Shown: positions 26,004 to 35,477, counted from the stretch's first letter. The stretch: 55,074 nt of DNA from Bacteroidales bacterium (GCA_016287875.1 JAEEXQ010000009.1:1-55074); one strand, 5' to 3'. Notes: a model not told the origin generated them from the letters alone. Program-made: numbers and translations.

Positions 26004-28016
26004 ATGAAAAAGATTGCATTGTGTATGATCGCATTGATGACTCTGGCGGCCTGCCAGAACCAGGGAAGCAAAGTTCCCGCACTCGACCTCGGCAATCTCG
26101 ACACCAGCGTGTCGCCCGGGGAAGATTTTTATGATTATGCTACCCGCGGATGGAGGGAGAAGAACCCTCTGGGAGCCGAGTACAGCCGTTTCGGCACTTT
26201 CGACCAGCTTCGCGAGAACAACGTCACTCGCCTGAACGACCTCTTCGCCTCCATGGCTACTATGGAGACCAAGAAGGGCACCGTCGAGCAGAAGATAGTC
26301 GACCTTTACAAGCAGGGCCTCGATTCCACCCGCCTCAATGAGGAGGGTGCAGCCCCTCTGCAGAAATATATTGCCGAAGTGCAGGCCATCTCCGACAAGA
26401 AGGAGCTCGCCGTAGCCCTTGCCAAGATGCACGACAGCAGCGTAGGCGGATTCTTCGGCTGCATGGTCGAAACCGACCTTATGGACAGCAATATGCAGAT
26501 TCTCTACCTCGGCCAGGGCGGCCTCGGCATCGGTGACCGCGACTACTATGTGAAGGCGGAGAACGCCGCCCTCAAGGAAGGCTACCGCATCTTCGTGAAC
26601 AAGGTCCTCGGCCTCGCCGGCATAGAGAATGCTTCCCAGGCGGCCGACAACACCGTTTCCGTCGAGGATGTGCTTGCCGAGAATTCCTGGACAAGGGAGC
26701 AGGAGCGCGATATGGTCAAGCTCTACAATCCTATGTCCACCGAGCAGATATGCGCCGCTTATTCCGGCTTCGATTTCGCTACCTACTTCGAGGCCCGCGG
26801 TATTCCCGCCCAGGAGAAGGTCATAGTCTGCGAACCTTCCTTCTTCAAGGCAATGAGCGACCTGGTGGCCTCCACCGACCTCGCCGTGCTCAAGGATTAT
26901 CTCCTCACCCGCGTGGTTTCGGATGCCTGCGGTTCCCTGAGCGATGAATTCTATGCCGCTTACTTCGATTTCTATTCCCGCCAGATGGCCGGTATCCAGG
27001 AGCACAAGCCTCGTTGGAAGAGGGCTATGGCAGTCCCTAACGGCGTACTCGGCGAGGCGGTCGGCAAGATGTATGTCGAACGTTACTTCCCCGAATCTTC
27101 CAAGAAGAAGATGCTCAAGATAGTCAGGAACCTCCAGACCGCTCTCGGCGAGCACATCGACAATCTCGACTGGATGGGCGACAGCACCAAGGTCAAGGCC
27201 CACGAGAAGCTCGACAACTTCACCGTCAAGATCGGTTATCCCGACAAGTGGAAGGATTACAGCACACTCGAGGTCGATCCCGAGAAGAGCTACTACGACA
27301 ACCTCGAGGCAGCAAGCCGCTGGTATGTCGCCGACAACATGAGCAAGCTCGGAAAACCCACGGACAAGACCGAGTGGGGCATGACTCCTCAGACCGTAAA
27401 CGCCTACTACAATCCTACCACCAACGAGATCTGCTTCCCTGCAGCAATCCTCCAGCCTCCGTTCTTCAATCCCGATGCTGACGAGCCCGTAAACTACGGC
27501 GCAATCGGCGTGGTAATCGGCCACGAGATGAGCCACGGTTTCGACGACCAGGGCCGCCTCTTCGACAAGGACGGCAATATGATCAACTGGTGGACAGATG
27601 CCGATGACGCAGCATTCCGTGCCAAAGCTGAGGTGCTCGCAGCCCAGTACGATGCAATCGAGATACTGCCCGGCGTACACGCCAACGGACACTTCACCCT
27701 CGGCGAGAACATTGGCGACCACGGCGGACTCAGCATCGCTTTCTCTGCAATGGAGAACGCTCTCAAGGGCAAGAAGGCCAAACTCATCGACGGCTTCACT
27801 CCCGCACAGCGCTTCTATCTCGGCTATGCCACCGTATGGGCCCAGAACATCACCGACGAGGAGAAGGCCCGTCTTACCAACATCGACCCTCACTCCCTCG
27901 GCGAGAACAGGGTGAACGTTGCCATACGCAACTTCGACTCCTTCTTCGAAGCCTTCGGCATCAAGGAGGGCGAGCCTATGTTCCGTCCCGAAGAAGAACG
28001 TGTCCACATCTGGTAA
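26004..28016 (+). CDS. pepO: M13 family metallopeptidase (PepO/neprilysin-like)
   Basis: A 670-residue zinc endopeptidase with a lipoprotein-type signal (LMTLAAC). The zinc motif is HEMSH (residues 507-511), followed by the downstream GENIGDHGGL with the third ligand Glu. A substrate-contact NAYYNP motif is also present. Such enzymes cleave small peptides on the outer side of the inner membrane or on the outer membrane. The full family length is present. It lies 6 bp after the TPR gene. Confidence 0.95.
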   Translation: MKKIALCMIALMTLAACQNQGSKVPALDLGNLDTSVSPGEDFYDYATRGWREKNPLGAEYSRFGTFDQLRENNVTRLNDLFASMATMETKKGTVEQKIVDLYKQGLDSTRLNEEGAAPLQKYIAEVQAISDKKELAVALAKMHDSSVGGFFGCMVETDLMDSNMQILYLGQGGLGIGDRDYYVKAENAALKEGYRIFVNKVLGLAGIENASQAADNTVSVEDVLAENSWTREQERDMVKLYNPMSTEQICAAYSGFDFATYFEARGIPAQEKVIVCEPSFFKAMSDLVASTDLAVLKDYLLTRVVSDACGSLSDEFYAAYFDFYSRQMAGIQEHKPRWKRAMAVPNGVLGEAVGKMYVERYFPESSKKKMLKIVRNLQTALGEHIDNLDWMGDSTKVKAHEKLDNFTVKIGYPDKWKDYSTLEVDPEKSYYDNLEAASRWYVADNMSKLGKPTDKTEWGMTPQTVNAYYNPTTNEICFPAAILQPPFFNPDADEPVNYGAIGVVIGHEMSHGFDDQGRLFDKDGNMINWWTDADDAAFRAKAEVLAAQYDAIEILPGVHANGHFTLGENIGDHGGLSIAFSAMENALKGKKAKLIDGFTPAQRFYLGYATVWAQNITDEEKARLTNIDPHSLGENRVNVAIRNFDSFFEAFGIKEGEPMFRPEEERVHIW

Positions 28017-29166
28017 GTTCATAGCTTCGCACCTACGATTCAGGGGGAAGATGGCTGTCGTCGCGATAGCCATCTCCTTCCTTGTAATAATACTTTCCCT
28101 CGTGATATCCTCCGGTTTCAGGAAGGAGATGCGCGAGGGAGTTTCTTCTCTTACCGGTGACATCCAGCTCTGTTCCCCTGCCGCGAATATGTACGACAGC
28201 GAGGTCTCCGTCAATTCGGAACCTGCCTGGCTGGACGCCATCCTTGCGCATAAGGCGGTGGAGAAGATTACCCCGGCAATCTACCGTACCGGGATAGTGC
28301 AGAGCGGGGAAGACCTGCAGGGAGTGCTGTTCAAGGCCGTTCCCACGCAGGACACCATCCCGCTTCTGGTCAGCATCCCCCGCAGCCTCGCCAGGACCCT
28401 GCGCCTCGGCCCCGGCGACCGCCTCCGCTCGTATTTCGTGGGAGAAAGGCTGCAGGTCAGGAATTTTACCGTAAAGGATGTCTATGAAGGCATCACCGAC
28501 GCTTCCGGCAGCCCGGTGGTGCTTGCATCCTTCGAAGACCTCCGTCGGGTGAACGGATGGGAAGAGGGGCGCGCATCCGCCTTGGAAATCACCCTCCACG
28601 ACCGTTTCCGCAGCAAGCAAAAGGAAAAACTGACGGCGGTGGAACTTGCCGGAACAGCATACGGCCTCAGCAAGGATGAGGATGACCCCCTGCTTGCGGT
28701 GGCGGCCGTCGACAAGTACTACAACATCTTCGACTGGCTGGTGCTGATAGATTTCAACGTGGGAGTCATACTGCTGCTGATGGTGCTGGTGGCCGGTTTC
28801 AATATGATTTCCGGCCTGCTCATCCTGCTCTTCAGGAACATCGCCACCATAGGCACCCTCAAGGCCCTCGGGATGAGCGACAGGGGCATAGCGGGAGTTT
28901 TCCTCAGGGTATCCGCCCGGGTGGTGCTGAAAGGCCTGCTGATAGGGAATGCGGCCGCCCTGCTCTTCGCCCTGGTGCAGCATCTGACCCATTTCGTACA
29001 TCTTAATCCGGACAATTATTTCTTGTCCTTCGTGCCCGTGAGCGTGAATCTTCCCCAGATATTGGCGGTGGATGTGCTGGCTTTCGGAGCCATAATGCTG
29101 ATGATGCTTTTGCCCTCGCTGTTCATAGCCAGGGTGGATCCGGCGGACACCGTCCGGGTCAAGTGA
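28000..29166 (+). CDS. LolC/LolE-type ABC transporter permease
   Basis: A FtsX/MacB-type permease, 388 residues from the GTG at 28000, which overlaps the M13 gene by 17 bp; an ATG at 28051 is too close to the first membrane helix. The first helix (AVVAIAISFLVIILSLVISS) is followed by a periplasmic domain. Three C-terminal helices follow, with the typical IATIGTLKALGMSDRGI coupling segment. It probably belongs to a lipoprotein-releasing LolCDE-like system; no LolD ATPase gene is in the window. Confidence 0.87.
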   Translation: MSTSGKFIASHLRFRGKMAVVAIAISFLVIILSLVISSGFRKEMREGVSSLTGDIQLCSPAANMYDSEVSVNSEPAWLDAILAHKAVEKITPAIYRTGIVQSGEDLQGVLFKAVPTQDTIPLLVSIPRSLARTLRLGPGDRLRSYFVGERLQVRNFTVKDVYEGITDASGSPVVLASFEDLRRVNGWEEGRASALEITLHDRFRSKQKEKLTAVELAGTAYGLSKDEDDPLLAVAAVDKYYNIFDWLVLIDFNVGVILLLMVLVAGFNMISGLLILLFRNIATIGTLKALGMSDRGIAGVFLRVSARVVLKGLLIGNAAALLFALVQHLTHFVHLNPDNYFLSFVPVSVNLPQILAVDVLAFGAIMLMMLLPSLFIARVDPADTVRVK

Positions 29167-29177
29167 TAAAAAATTCG

Positions 29178-29185
29178 TAACTTTG
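29178..29185 (+). promoter_or_regulatory. -7 box TAACTTTG
   Basis: Exact TAnnTTTG match only 6 bp before the porin ATG at 29192, predicting a nearly leaderless mRNA. Confidence 0.5.
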
Positions 29186-29191
29186 CAGGCT

Positions 29192-31786
29192 ATGTCTATG
29201 CTTTCCAGACTTTGGTTCCCTGCCGCGGTGGTGTCTTGCGCCATCGCGGGTATGGTCGCAACCACCAAGCCCGTGGAGAGCAGTTTCGAAGTCTGCACCT
29301 TCGTCCAGGATACCGTCAAGTATCCCCTGGGCGCCTACAAGTCGCGCCGGCACGGCAGTTTCGCAGGAGGGGAGCTGTCCGACAGCCTGCTCCGTTCGCT
29401 GGGCATCACCATCGATTTCAGCGAAGCTGACACCGTCCCCCGTCTTACGGCCCGCGACACCATAGTGGTACCGGATTCGCTCAAGGAGACGGATCCTTTC
29501 CGCTACCGCTTCTACGTGGCGCTGATAGATTCGCTCACCCACCGTATAGTGAGCGACTCCCTCAAAGCCTCGTATTTCTCCCTGATGGAGGCCCTCGACA
29601 CCCTCCAGGCCCGCAGGGATTCCGCCGACAGGCATATGCTCGACTCTCTCTATTACAGGGATTCCTCCATCCGCGCACGCGAAGCCTTCCTCGCCTGGTA
29701 CAACAGCCTCAGTCCCGAGGAGCGCAAGAAGTACGACTATGAGCAGAAGGTCAAGGTCAAGATGGCCAGGGCCGATTCCCTCAGGGCTATAAAGGAAGAG
29801 AAGCAGGCCATAAGGGACAGCATACGCCAGACTACCCCCAGGGTGCTGGACGCATTCGCCATCCCGGATTCCCTGCAGTACAAGCGCATAATCACCTGGA
29901 AGGTGGACCAGGATTTCCACGATGTGGATGTGCACATTCCGGACACCACTTTCAACTACTACTTCTACGACTACGCCTTCCGCCGCAAGGATGTCAACGC
30001 GACCTGGCTCGGCGTGGCCGGATCCCCGGTGCAACCCTACAACTACTTCCGCCGCAGCGAGGGCAATACTCCGGTATTCTATTCATTCTACGAGCCCTGG
30101 AGCATGGGTGCCAGGGATTTCCGTATGTACAACACCAAGACTCCCTACACCGAGCTTGCCTATTGGGGAACCCTGATGGCCGGCGATGCCAAGGAGTCGG
30201 ACAACCTGCGCATCTTCACCACCCAGAACATCCTTCCCGAGTGGAACTTCTCCCTGCTCTATGAGAGATGGGGAGGAAAGGGAATGCTTATGAACGAAGA
30301 GGTCAAGAACAAGACCACCGCAATCGGGACCAACTATCTTGGCAAGCGCTATCTGATGCACGCCGGATTCGTGTCCAATACGGTGCAGAGCGGCGAGAAC
30401 GGCGGCGTGACCGACATACAGCAGGTCCGCGATCCCGGCACCAGCCTGGGAGAAGGTCTCGACGATGCCCGCAACTGGGCGGTCAACCTGAGCAGGGCTT
30501 CTTCCGAGGTCAAGAAGCGTACGCTCTTCCTCGACCAGCAGTACAGGATACCCTTCACCTTCATCAACAAATGGAGGGCGCGGAGGGATTCCACCTTCGT
30601 CCCCGACACCACCAGCGAGGACATCACCACCGCCTTCGTAGGCCACAGTACCGAATGGAGCCGCTACGGGCGCCTGTTCGACGACCCGGCCTCCACGCAG
30701 CACGACTCCCTCGGAGTGGGCGTGCTCGACAACAAGGCATTCATACGTCTCCAGCCCTGGTCCGCAGATGCGGCGGTATCCAAACTGGATATAGGAATAG
30801 GAGACAAGATCGAGACCTGGCACGACACCAGCGCTGTAGGCAAGCACTACCGCGAGAACTCGGTCTATGCTTATGCAGGCGCTAACGGGCGTATGCTGCA
30901 CAATATGACGTGGAAAGCGCGCGGCCAGCTGTTCTTCGCCGGCGCCCACGCAGGGGATTTCAATGTGCAGGCCGATGCGGCCTACAGTTTCTATCCCTTC
31001 CGCAAAGCCCGTAAGAGCCCGGTTTCGCTTGGAGCGTTCTTCAGTTCCTCCCTGCGCGACCCTGAATACTACCAGAGGAAAGGAAACAGTTTCAACAAGG
31101 CGTCCGTCACCAAGTTGGGCGGCCGCATCGACATTCCTCATTGGAAACTCTACGGCGAGCTGAGCTATGGCCTGCTCGCAGGTAACATCTATTATGATAC
31201 GCTGGGAACGGTACGGCAGAATTCCAAGGCGATGAGCGTGCTTTCGGCCACTTTGCGCAAGGATTTCGTGATAGCCAACTTCCTGCATCTGGATAACCAG
31301 TTGCTGTTCCAGCTTTCGTCGGACGAGGAAGTGCTGCCTCTTCCGATGTTGTCCCTGAACGCCAAATACTTCGTCCAGTTCGTCGTGCAGCGCAACGACG
31401 CCGGGCAGAAGGTCCTCGAGGTGCAGATAGGAGCCAATATGCTCTACAACACCGACTGGTATGCGCCGGCTTGGAATCCGGCCCTGGGCGTTTTCCAGAA
31501 CCAGACTGAATGGAAATATAACAACGGCCCCATTATCGATTTCTTCGTGAACGCACAGTGGAAGCGGGCCTGTATATTCATCAAGGCAGAGAACCTTTCC
31601 CAGAAATGGTTCGACAGGGCGGATTACTTTACAGCACATCGTTACATAAACACCCAGACGGAGTATAAACTCGGAATCTACTGGCCGTTCTACACTCAGC
31701 CGGGCCATCGTCAGTCGTCTTCGCGCGACAGGTCGGGCTCGATGGACGGGCCCTCCGCCAGGGATATCTCCTCGTTGAGAATGTAA
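29192..31786 (+). CDS. Putative outer-membrane porin (Porin_10-like)
   Basis: An 864-residue protein from the ATG at 29192, with a signal peptide. A long charged helical region follows (about residues 120-210: repeated DS, EERKKYDYEQKVKVKMARADSL). Then comes a large beta-barrel with alternating aromatic strands and the Bacteroidota putative-porin pattern (NYYFYDYAFRRKDVNATWLG, FYEPWSMGARDF, YTELAYWGTLMAG). The charged part should lie in the periplasm. What it transports is unknown. Confidence 0.85.
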   Translation: MSMLSRLWFPAAVVSCAIAGMVATTKPVESSFEVCTFVQDTVKYPLGAYKSRRHGSFAGGELSDSLLRSLGITIDFSEADTVPRLTARDTIVVPDSLKETDPFRYRFYVALIDSLTHRIVSDSLKASYFSLMEALDTLQARRDSADRHMLDSLYYRDSSIRAREAFLAWYNSLSPEERKKYDYEQKVKVKMARADSLRAIKEEKQAIRDSIRQTTPRVLDAFAIPDSLQYKRIITWKVDQDFHDVDVHIPDTTFNYYFYDYAFRRKDVNATWLGVAGSPVQPYNYFRRSEGNTPVFYSFYEPWSMGARDFRMYNTKTPYTELAYWGTLMAGDAKESDNLRIFTTQNILPEWNFSLLYERWGGKGMLMNEEVKNKTTAIGTNYLGKRYLMHAGFVSNTVQSGENGGVTDIQQVRDPGTSLGEGLDDARNWAVNLSRASSEVKKRTLFLDQQYRIPFTFINKWRARRDSTFVPDTTSEDITTAFVGHSTEWSRYGRLFDDPASTQHDSLGVGVLDNKAFIRLQPWSADAAVSKLDIGIGDKIETWHDTSAVGKHYRENSVYAYAGANGRMLHNMTWKARGQLFFAGAHAGDFNVQADAAYSFYPFRKARKSPVSLGAFFSSSLRDPEYYQRKGNSFNKASVTKLGGRIDIPHWKLYGELSYGLLAGNIYYDTLGTVRQNSKAMSVLSATLRKDFVIANFLHLDNQLLFQLSSDEEVLPLPMLSLNAKYFVQFVVQRNDAGQKVLEVQIGANMLYNTDWYAPAWNPALGVFQNQTEWKYNNGPIIDFFVNAQWKRACIFIKAENLSQKWFDRADYFTAHRYINTQTEYKLGIYWPFYTQPGHRQSSSRDRSGSMDGPSARDISSLRM

Positions 31787-31788
31787 TT

Positions 31789-32481
31789 ATGTCTATAAGA
31801 AAAGAACCTCACAGTATAGCAATCATCATTTTCGTCCTGGTGCTGATCGCCGGGTCGGTTTTTGCCGACGGATATGCAGGCAAGCTTGCCAGGCTGCGCG
31901 CCGGAAGCGAGGTCGTGGATACACTGCCCCGCGGAATGTGCGCCAACTACATAATCAGTCCCTACGATTCGCTCATCAAGCATTATTCCGATTCCGTCGG
32001 GCTTGACTGGCGTCTGGTTTCGGCTGTGATCTATCACGAATCCCGCTTCGACAACGACGTCCGCTCCCACCGCGGAGCCGCCGGCCTTATGCAGATGATG
32101 CCCTCCACCGCCGAATGGCTGGGAGCCGACGACATCACCGATCCCATCGAAGGGGTGAGGGTGGGAACCCTCTATCTCAAGCGCCTGCATAACGCCTACC
32201 GCAATCACACCGACGACCCCCAGGAGCGCCTCAAGTTCGCCCTGGCTGCATACAACGCCGGAATAGGCCGCATACAGGACTGCATACATTTCGCCCGCCT
32301 GCGCGGCGTGGACTCATCCTACTGGGCCAACATAGTGTCCATCATCCCCGAAATGAGGGACGATTCCATACTGGAAATCGATACCATAAAGTTCGGCAAG
32401 TTCAGGGGGGACGAGACCATAGCCTACGTGGACAACGTGCTCGAGAAATACGAGCAGTACAAGAGGAAGGCGGCGAGGTAG
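31789..32481 (+). CDS. Lytic transglycosylase with SLT domain
   Basis: A 230-residue protein with an N-terminal membrane anchor or signal (IAIIIFVLVLIAGSVFA). The SLT fold carries the catalytic Glu in VIYHESRFD, the GAAGLMQMMPST motif and ALAAYNAGIGR. It cleaves the glycan strand of peptidoglycan with formation of a 1,6-anhydro ring. It starts 2 bp after the porin stop, so the two are probably co-transcribed; its stop abuts the convergent DivIC gene. Confidence 0.93.
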   Translation: MSIRKEPHSIAIIIFVLVLIAGSVFADGYAGKLARLRAGSEVVDTLPRGMCANYIISPYDSLIKHYSDSVGLDWRLVSAVIYHESRFDNDVRSHRGAAGLMQMMPSTAEWLGADDITDPIEGVRVGTLYLKRLHNAYRNHTDDPQERLKFALAAYNAGIGRIQDCIHFARLRGVDSSYWANIVSIIPEMRDDSILEIDTIKFGKFRGDETIAYVDNVLEKYEQYKRKAAR

Positions 32482-32805
32482 TTATTTCGTAAGATATACA
32501 TCATCGCCGGGTTCGGCGAAGAGGTACTGCTCCCGGGCGAAGGTCTCGAGGGTGTCGCGGTCATCGCTGAGCACCTTGATCTGGCGCTCCAGGTCATCTA
32601 TCTGCTTGCGGTAGTAGCGCATCTCCTTGTTCTGGCGGTGGATGGTGAAGCCTGCGCCTATCAGACGCACTACGCTGTCCTTCTTCACGAAGAGTATGAT
32701 CAGGCATAGTGCGGTGGATATTATGAAATAGCGGATGAAGGAACGTTTTTCTTTGTTGTTCCCGTCCTTTTCCCTGTTCCAAATATCTTTGCTGACCTTC
32801 GACAT
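32482..32805 (-). CDS. Septum formation initiator family protein (DivIC/FtsB-like)
   Basis: A 107-residue bitopic protein: basic N-terminus, one membrane helix (about 26-42), then a coiled coil (HRQNKEMRYYRKQIDDLERQ) and the family tail FAREQYLFAEPGDDVY. DivIC/FtsB proteins bridge divisome components at the septum. A TAATTTTG box (minus, 32818-32811) sits only 5 bp before the ATG. Confidence 0.92.
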   Translation of the reverse strand: MSKVSKDIWNREKDGNNKEKRSFIRYFIISTALCLIILFVKKDSVVRLIGAGFTIHRQNKEMRYYRKQIDDLERQIKVLSDDRDTLETFAREQYLFAEPGDDVYLTK

Positions 32806-32810
32806 TGTCG

Positions 32811-32828
32811 CAAAATTAACTAAATTTG
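32811..32828. promoter_or_regulatory. Back-to-back -7 boxes of divergent genes
   Basis: TAATTTTG on the minus strand (32818-32811) serves the DivIC gene, and TAAATTTG on the plus strand (32821-32828) serves the nucleotidyltransferase gene; they are two bases apart. The first gives a near-leaderless transcript, the second a leader of about 20 nt. Confidence 0.5.
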
Positions 32829-32850
32829 CACAGAATAACTAAAACATTTT

Positions 32851-33783
32851 ATGAAACCTACATTGTTAGTTCTTGCTGCCGGAATGGGCAGCCGTTACGG
32901 TGGCCTCAAACAGATGGATGGCCTGGGCCCCTCGGGTGAAACGATCATCGATTATTCCATTTACGATGCTGTCAAGGCCGGCTTCGGCAAGGTGGTTTAC
33001 ATCGTCCGCGAATATTTCCTCGAAGATATGAAAGAGCACGTCGCCAAGAGGTATGCCGGCGTGAAATGCTCCGACGGCTCTCCTCTGGAATTCGTGTTCG
33101 TCACCCAGGAACTTGACAAGATCCCTGCAGGTTTCACCCTCAACCCCGAACGTCAGAAACCTTGGGGCACCGCCCACGCCGTGCTTATGGCAAAGGATGT
33201 CATCGACGAGCCTTTCATCATCATCAACGGTGACGACTACTATGGCAAGGACTCCTTCAAGGTCGCGGCCGACTGGTGCAGGGCCCACGAGAATACCAAG
33301 GGCCAGTATGCCATCATCGGTTTCGAAATGGAAAAGACCCTTTCCGAGAGCGGCAGCGTGTCGCGCGGCATCTGCCACTACGACGCCTCCCGCAAGCTTA
33401 CCAGCGTCGTGGAGCATCTCAACATCCAGAAAGAGGCCGACGGCAAGGTATACGGAGACAATTCCGTCAGCGGCGAGACCCATATCGTGCTCGACGGCAA
33501 GGCACTCTGCTCAATGAATATGTGGGGATTCACCCCTGACTATTTCGCCAAGAGCGAGGCCATCTTCAACGACTTCCTCAAGGCCAACATCAACGAGCTC
33601 AAGAAGGAATTCTACATCCCTTACGCCATCGACCGTATGATCAAGGACGGAAGCGCCACCACCGAGGTTCTCTCCACTCCTTCCAGCTGGTTCGGCGTAA
33701 CCTACAAAGAAGACCGCCCCGGCGTCGTAGCCAAGTTCGCCAAACTGGTGGCCGACGGAGTTTATCCTTCCCCCCTGTATTGA
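32851..33783 (+). CDS. Sugar-phosphate nucleotidyltransferase-like protein
   Basis: A 310-residue protein with the nucleotidyltransferase signature LAAGMGSRYGGLKQ (residues 8-21), the metal-binding INGDDYYG and a C-terminal CxMNMWGF-like SMNMWGFTP. It probably makes or binds an NDP-sugar; the sugar cannot be read from sequence. It lies 1 bp before the CPBP protease gene. Confidence 0.88.
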   Translation: MKPTLLVLAAGMGSRYGGLKQMDGLGPSGETIIDYSIYDAVKAGFGKVVYIVREYFLEDMKEHVAKRYAGVKCSDGSPLEFVFVTQELDKIPAGFTLNPERQKPWGTAHAVLMAKDVIDEPFIIINGDDYYGKDSFKVAADWCRAHENTKGQYAIIGFEMEKTLSESGSVSRGICHYDASRKLTSVVEHLNIQKEADGKVYGDNSVSGETHIVLDGKALCSMNMWGFTPDYFAKSEAIFNDFLKANINELKKEFYIPYAIDRMIKDGSATTEVLSTPSSWFGVTYKEDRPGVVAKFAKLVADGVYPSPLY

Positions 33784-33784
33784 T

Positions 33785-34669
33785 ATGGCAAGGCGCGGAA
33801 ACTATGACTTGCTCGGCAAGTTCTCCTGGTGCATTCCCGACGGCGCCGGGATTATCTTCCTTCTGCTCTTGCTTTTGCTAGGGACCATCATAGGCCTCGT
33901 CGTGGTAGGGATCTTGGGATATTTCGTCTCTGCGGAGGCGATGTCGGATTATACCACCCTGATATCCTATCCCATAATGTTCATCCCGCCGATGATCTGG
34001 GCGTCCATAAACAGCCGCAATACCCGCTATCGCCAGAAAGGCATGGCCCTGGATAATGCCAACGTCAAGCCTCGCGGATGGGCTGCCTGCATCTGTATGG
34101 CCGTCCTCGGAACCATGGCGGTGGCCATAGTCTCGGATTATTTCCAGACCCTGCTGCCTCCTATGCCCGCATGGCTTGAGAAGGCCTTCAAGGAGCTTCT
34201 CGACGGCAACATCCTTATCAACTTCATCTGCGTCAGCATCTTCGCTCCTTTCTTCGAGGAGTGGCTCTGCCGCGGAATGGTGGAGCGCGGCCTGCTCGGC
34301 AGGGGAATGAAACCCGTCTGGGCCATAGTGATTTCCGCTTTCTTCTTTGCGGTCATCCACCTGAATCCCTGGCAGGCCATACCCGCTTTCCTGATGGGAT
34401 TGCTCTTCGGGTATGTTTACTACAAGACCGGTTCGCTCAAGCTCACTATGTTGATGCACGCTACCAACAACACCGTATCGCTCATCGTCAGCAATATCCC
34501 TTCCTTCTCGGAGTGTGAAAATTACTTCGATTTGTTTGGAAATGGCTATTGGTATTGCTTTGCCGCATCTTTGCTGCTGATAGCCCTGGTGGTGAAGGGC
34601 TTCAGTGCGATTCCCGTAGATGGTAGCCGCGGAGCCTTCAAGGTGCTTCCTTCGGCATTCGACGAATAG
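33785..34669 (+). CDS. CPBP family intramembrane metalloprotease
   Basis: A 294-residue polytopic protein with the CPBP motifs: FFEEWLCRGM (EExxxR), FFAVIHLNP (FxxxH) and HATNN. Relatives include prenyl-protein endopeptidases and bacteriocin-immunity proteins. An extra cluster of about six membrane helices is visible. The substrate is unknown. It directly follows the nucleotidyltransferase gene and converges on folP. Confidence 0.9.
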   Translation: MARRGNYDLLGKFSWCIPDGAGIIFLLLLLLLGTIIGLVVVGILGYFVSAEAMSDYTTLISYPIMFIPPMIWASINSRNTRYRQKGMALDNANVKPRGWAACICMAVLGTMAVAIVSDYFQTLLPPMPAWLEKAFKELLDGNILINFICVSIFAPFFEEWLCRGMVERGLLGRGMKPVWAIVISAFFFAVIHLNPWQAIPAFLMGLLFGYVYYKTGSLKLTMLMHATNNTVSLIVSNIPSFSECENYFDLFGNGYWYCFAASLLLIALVVKGFSAIPVDGSRGAFKVLPSAFDE

Positions 34670-34676
34670 GATATCC

Positions 34677-35477
34677 TCAGTGGATACGCAGTATATCGGC
34701 GCCTCGCTCTTCTGCGAGGCGTTCTGCGTATCCGGCCTCGCGGGTGCGGGTGAAGCGTTTGTCGGCGACGCCTACCAGTATGGGGCGGCCGAAGTGCCTT
34801 AGGGTATCGACGTGCTCGAGAAGCTCCCAGTTCTGCTCTATGGTCTTGGCGAAGCCGAAGCCGGGGTCGAGTATCCAGTTGTCGATCCCGAGGCTGGAGG
34901 CGCGTTTTCCGAAGCTGCGGAAGTAGTCATCGACGGCTTTGACTATGCCTTCGGGGTATTCCGTGAGGCTGTCCATCGAGCGGGGATTGCCGCGTTTGTG
35001 CATGGCTACGTATGGAAGCCGGAGGCTCGCGACGGTCTGCAGCATCTCCGGGTCGTCTTCCCCGGCCGAAATGTCATTCACGATGAATGGTCCCACCCGG
35101 TCATAAACCCTCCTTACTATCTCTGCGCTAGTGGTATCGATAGAAAACGGGGGTATGCCCTTGAAAACCCATGCCACCCTCGGCAATGTAAGAGGGAGGG
35201 GCCCAGCTCCGCTGGGAGGGGTCGAGCGGAGCGAGACGGTTTTCAAGGGCATACCCCCGTTTTCTATAAGTGCGAGTGCAGGTTCGAGGCGGGCCCACTC
35301 CTCTTCGAGGGGGACGTCCGGCGCACCGGGGCGGGTAGAGACCGCACCGAAGTCGATAATGCTGCAACCGCGCGCGAGCAAGGCATCCACACGCGCCTTC
35401 ACCGCCTCGGACGTCATCGCCCGGGTATCCTCGCGGAACGAATCCGGAGTCAGGTTCACTACACCCATCAGAATCAT
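34677..35477 (-). CDS. folP: Dihydropteroate synthase with an in-frame palindromic insertion
   Basis: A 266-residue DHPS: NLTPDSF (residues 9-15), IIDFGAVSTRPGA, SIDTTSAEIVRR, VNDISAG, MHKRGNPRSM, DPGFGFAKT and RIH at the very end. It joins hydroxymethylpterin pyrophosphate and p-aminobenzoate in folate synthesis. Residues 71-113, just before SIDTT, come from a 128-bp palindromic element (35140-35267) and have no counterpart in the family. The usual SRK motif reads ADK; the segment from there to RIH is about 10 residues short, and the protein stops at RIH, lacking the final helix. It may be functional but is strongly altered. It diverges from tmk with 35 bp between. Confidence 0.88.
   Translation of the reverse strand: MILMGVVNLTPDSFREDTRAMTSEAVKARVDALLARGCSIIDFGAVSTRPGAPDVPLEEEWARLEPALALIENGGMPLKTVSLRSTPPSGAGPLPLTLPRVAWVFKGIPPFSIDTTSAEIVRRVYDRVGPFIVNDISAGEDDPEMLQTVASLRLPYVAMHKRGNPRSMDSLTEYPEGIVKAVDDYFRSFGKRASSLGIDNWILDPGFGFAKTIEQNWELLEHVDTLRHFGRPILVGVADKRFTRTREAGYAERLAEERGADILRIH
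35140..35267. repeat. 128-bp palindromic element inside folP
   Basis: Arms 35140-35169 and 35238-35267 are perfect 30-bp reverse complements. The 68-bp core contains a hairpin CCCAGC-TCC-GCTGGG (35202-35216). The element stays open in the folP frame (arms encode IENGGMPLKT and VFKGIPPFS) and also in one frame on the other strand. Flanking bases no longer pair, so the ends are sharp. Confidence 0.93.

Noticed and set aside
25146..28241. Minus-strand open frame of over 1000 codons opposite the M13 peptidase
   Set aside because: Antisense shadow of pepO and its neighbours; no domain is recognisable.
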